Part shown: piece after piece, positions 61,051 to 64,000 of the stretch
How the letters are laid out: every line of letters begins with the position of its first letter
Numbering within the stretch: the stretch's first letter is position 1
The notes under the pieces: model-generated
Databases searched by the model: none
What the model saw: the letters and a program-made list of their open reading frames with translations, nothing else
What the model was told of the DNA's origin: nothing
DNA from: Sinonovacula constricta
Taxonomy: Eukaryota > Mollusca > Bivalvia > Cardiida > Solecurtidae
Reading direction: 5' to 3'
Assembly (NCBI GenBank): GCA_007844125.1
Contig: CM017557.1
Location: 62,164,911 to 62,228,910, forward strand
Length of the DNA: 64,000 nt
Position numbers and translations under genes: made by a program

Positions 61051-61301
61051 GAATGAGCAAAATGGGGATAATGGGCGTTCGTTTTAAAGTATGCATAGCA
61101 ACACTCTTACAGTTTCATATGAGCTTGTAATCAAACATCTCGGATTAAAGGATACAAAACAAATGTCATACTTGGAAACGCTAATTGAACTATGAAACAT
61201 CTAATAATATCTGAGAAGGAAACATGCGATTAAGAGATTTTCGTTAGCTACATCCATTTATAAAGTGGAAAATTAACATATTTTCCATTTTAATCTTCCA
61301 G

Positions 61302-61328
61302 GATGAGGCATACTGCGATAACAAAGTA
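61302..61328 (+). CDS. Microexon-like 27-bp segment
   Basis: The acceptor TTTTCCATTTTAATCTTCCAG ends at 61301, and the donor GTAAGAT starts at 61329. The interval is 27 bases and open in phase 0 (DEAYCDNKV). Both splice sites are close to consensus and the length is a multiple of three, as in many alternatively spliced microexons. No neighbouring exon or gene was identified, and a coincidence of sites at this scale is plausible. Confidence 0.2.
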
Positions 61329-61377
61329 GTAAGATAAAAAATTTAAGTACAAGGTTATTTTTTGAATATCAAGAAAA

Positions 61378-61570
61378 TATGACATGGCCCTATGTATATT
61401 GCAACATATATTTAAATTTAAAAAGACATAGGGCAACTGTATTCACAAGCCAGTTAAATGTATAAGTTACAGAAAAACATTTACGAATTTTATATAAATT
61501 AAAGCAAACCAAACCGCCTTGGAAGGGTCTGATACAAAACCGACCACGTGATGACCTATTATTAGGGCCA
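61378..61570 (+). mobile_element. R640 repeat, diverged copy
   Basis: ATGACATGGCCCTATGTATA, TTGCAACATATA, AAAAGACATAGGGC and CCGCCTTGGAAGGGTCTGAT follow R640 order. The hairpin is degenerate (only CCGAC remains). AGTAGTGAAG near 61590 may be the decayed CRE-containing part. Confidence 0.65.
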
Positions 61571-62665
61571 AGTTATGATGTCAATAAAGAGTAGTGAAGC
61601 TACTTAGATCATATCCACTTTCTATTCTGGCGAGGGAGCAAGTACTTTTCTCGATTGTACAAGAAATGAAATATTTTAAACAATGAAAGACGAAGCAAGG
61701 AAGAGGCGTAACTTGTTTTTTATTTAACAGTAGTGCTCTGAATTTGCGGCCAGTCCTTTAGAATAGCATTCAGCATATCATATTATTAACAATTATCTTC
61801 AATCATAAACAACTAAAAGCGTTTTTGTAAATGTGTAAATTGATGAACAAAAGAAATATCTTACAGGTACCTGTACGGCATATTACACAGATTGAGTTTC
61901 ATTAAATATTTCGAAGAATTTTATTATGATTAGTTAGCTAGTAAAATAGGGAGGTTTACTCGTAAATTCTAATTAGGAGTTTCTGAAGTGCGGCCTTACA
62001 AAGTTAAGTTCCATCAACGCAATCATCGATAACAAAAGAAAAAGCAGTTGTCAGATGGAGCATTTAGATGGTTATGTCAAAACATATTTAATTTATTACT
62101 TTGAAAGCCTTGAGTTATATTTGCTTGTAAAATAAATTCTCTTTTGATATATATTTTGTTACGAGCTGTATTATTTATATATGTGCTTCTCATAATTTTC
62201 TTATTATTGAATGGTTTACTGAAAATAAAAATCTGCTTATTCGGCAAAAATGGTCTCTTACAGACAAAACACCGAAGAAAAATATATTGTATATATTCGC
62301 AGGATAAAGCATATTTAATACATAAAATCTGTTTTAAGTTTGAAATTGTTATTTAGCATCGCTTTTATTGGTGTGAACGTTTTACTTGATGCAATGTCGC
62401 CAGTAAAGTTAATAAGAACTTTAATTAGAAGAATATTTGTTTTTTGCTTATTTTTTCTCACACCGCTGCTTGGTTAAATGTTTCGCTTTTGTTTATTGTT
62501 TATAAAACCGCTGCTTTGTCAAATATTTGTATGACAGAATCAAATATGAAGTCCATCTGATTCTTTCAAATTGCATATGGTTTGAACAAAAGGAATAAAC
62601 AGTCTTCAAAATGAGTCAAATGACAAATAGTTAATGCAATAAAGAAAACTTCAGTTTTTCTATAA

Positions 62666-63300
62666 GAATATATAGGACAAAGTCCTATGAGCATTGCAAC
62701 ATATATAAAAAATGAAAAGACATAGGACCAAGGCATCCACATGCACGCCAAATGTAAATGTGAGAACAAATCTGTGATGAGTCATTTAACAGTAAGAGCA
62801 AACCCGACAGTTACCGCCTTGGAACGGTCAGTCGGCAATATGGACCGACTGGGGCGCTTTAACCGGTTTTACAGAGCTCTAACCTCGTACTTCCTGATGG
62901 GTTTCTCGAATGCAAGCGATGATAAGAAAACTGATCCATTTGAATAAGTGTCCAAGCGCTGACGTTTTGTTTGACAAGTTTTGACGAAAGCAGTGACGTC
63001 ATTGAAAATAATATCGACATAGTGTTTAGAAGAGAGAAAGGTATTATTTTGATTAGAAAACCTACAGAAAGCGTTAATAGTAAATGAAATTAACTTTTCG
63101 AATCAAGAAAAAAAATGACCAGAGAAGAGTAAATGGTTGAAGCATCCTGTTCATGCGGAGATGGAATTGAGGTACCAAAGTCCAATGTCCATCAAAGGAA
63201 ATACACGTTACAATTCTTATAGGGTGAATTAAATGACAACATAGATTACATGGGGAGATATTTTACGACCGCCACACTGCACAAGTAACATTGTTGTGAT
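62666..63300 (+). mobile_element. R640 non-coding repeat, full-length copy
   Basis: From AAGAATATATAGGACAAAGTC to CAAGTAACATTGTTGTGAT it aligns end to end with 12021-12658. The hairpin core and AGTGACGTCATTGAAAA are intact. It lies inside duplication copy B but not copy A, so it inserted after the duplication. It is followed within 10 bases by another partial copy. Confidence 0.87.
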
Positions 63301-63307
63301 CATGATT

Positions 63308-63400
63308 AAGAACATGTAAGACAAAGTCCTATGAGCATTGCAACATATACAAAAATTGAAAAGACACAGGACCAAGGTATCTACATGTATGCCATGCCAT
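63308..63400 (+). mobile_element. R640 5'-end fragment in tandem with a full copy
   Basis: AAGACAAAGTCCTATGAGCA, then AACATATACAAAAATTG and GACACAGGACCAAGGTATC, repeats the first ~90 bases of the full copy just upstream, in the same orientation. This suggests tandem insertion or replication past an element end. Confidence 0.8.
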
Positions 63401-64000
63401 TGATCAAAACAGTATAGACGACATGTCCCCGATATTCTGAAATTACTATGAGAAACGGTAAAGATAAACAATATGAATCGTTTTTAACCGACAAAATCAG
63501 ATTCCTCTCGTAGACATGTATAATAGTATATAAATATATGAATCATTTTTCTTCAAAAGAATTTAAATGAATGTACGTATTTCTTTTAATTAAAAATACA
63601 TAGATTACATATTTATAAAGACAATGTAGAAATCTATCTATGACTTGTTTGGAAACGATTTTAGAAGCATTTATTTTTCTCTCAGTTGTCCGCTTTCTAG
63701 GTAGAGGTCGTACTTAACTAATAGGTATATCTTTAGTACAATTTATGGTTAATAGGCTTATCCAAGGGTTTACTTCTCATGTCAAGTCTTGAACATAACA
63801 ACTTCAGATAGTTTAATGTCCTTAGTCCTAGACCACATAAATAAACGCCATTCGACTGGTTTCCAATATTAGTAAAATCATATTCTTAGCGTGCCTATAT
63901 GAGTATGCGCAAAGACGTGTAAACACAGACAATCCGATTACCGCTTTTGTAGAATGATCCATCTGTATTTTGATTAAACCGTATATTTGCAGATTTTCTG

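Larger units (their letters stand above)
61730..64000 (+). repeat. Segmental duplication, copy B (runs off window)
   Basis: Collinear with 53575-55290: GAAGTGCGGCCTTACAAAGT, TCTTACAGACAAAACACCGA, AAAGGAATAAACAGTC, CAGATTCCTCTCG and GAATGATCCATCTGTATTTT. The order is the same, but about 0.75 kb of R640 sequence (62666-63400) interrupts it at a point where copy A is continuous. The match continues to the last base of the window. Confidence 0.72.

Overview
This is 64 kb of AT-rich eukaryotic nuclear DNA that behaves as intergenic or deep intronic sequence. No intact protein-coding gene, rRNA, functional tRNA or prokaryotic feature could be supported. The mix of content suggests a lophotrochozoan, most likely a bivalve mollusc: several tRNA-derived SINE families, long dinucleotide microsatellites, decayed LINE reverse-transcriptase tails, a decayed tyrosine-recombinase transposon, and an abundant non-coding repeat with a GGTCAGTCGG...CCGACTG hairpin. 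The bivalve assignment is inference from repeat style; no species marker is present.

Layout. 0-9 kb: a (CT)n tract, a SINE with a 13-bp target-site duplication (TSD), further SINE copies, and two relics of a non-LTR retrotransposon C-terminus. 8-24 kb: scattered copies of a ~640-bp non-coding family (here R640), one full length at 12.0-12.7 kb, plus a minisatellite at 10.7-11.0 kb that seems to be an amplified piece of R640, and many SINE fragments. 25.8-28.1 kb: two head-to-tail fold-back elements whose inverted ends are built from ~16-bp subrepeats; the second has a perfect 9-bp TSD. 28-34 kb: an AT-rich medium repeat family, a 69-bp tandem repeat, a possible terminal exon and a (CA)n/(CGCA)n tract. 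35-37.7 kb: the most GC-rich and CpG-containing part, with an inverted-repeat element, unrecognised coding-like relics, and a possible promoter plus first exon on the minus strand. 38-53 kb: mostly unannotated, with a 36-bp tandem repeat, SINE tails, an (ATT)n tract, two R640 copies and one exon-like segment with strong splice sites. 53.6-55.3 kb and 61.7-64 kb: two diverged copies of one segment; the second is interrupted by R640. 57-58.3 kb: a near-perfect 60-bp-arm palindrome and a broken tyrosine-recombinase gene bracketed by exact 14-bp inverted repeats.

How parts relate. Nothing here forms an operon or pathway. The coherent story is transposon biology: SINEs with different tRNA-like heads share one 3' tail, R640 inserted after the segmental duplication, the minisatellite was probably seeded by R640, and the fold-back pair is a small mobile family carrying a short reading frame. 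The best candidates for something undescribed are the fold-back family, R640 with its minisatellite, and the recombinase/palindrome locus. All gene-like calls outside the transposon relics are tentative.
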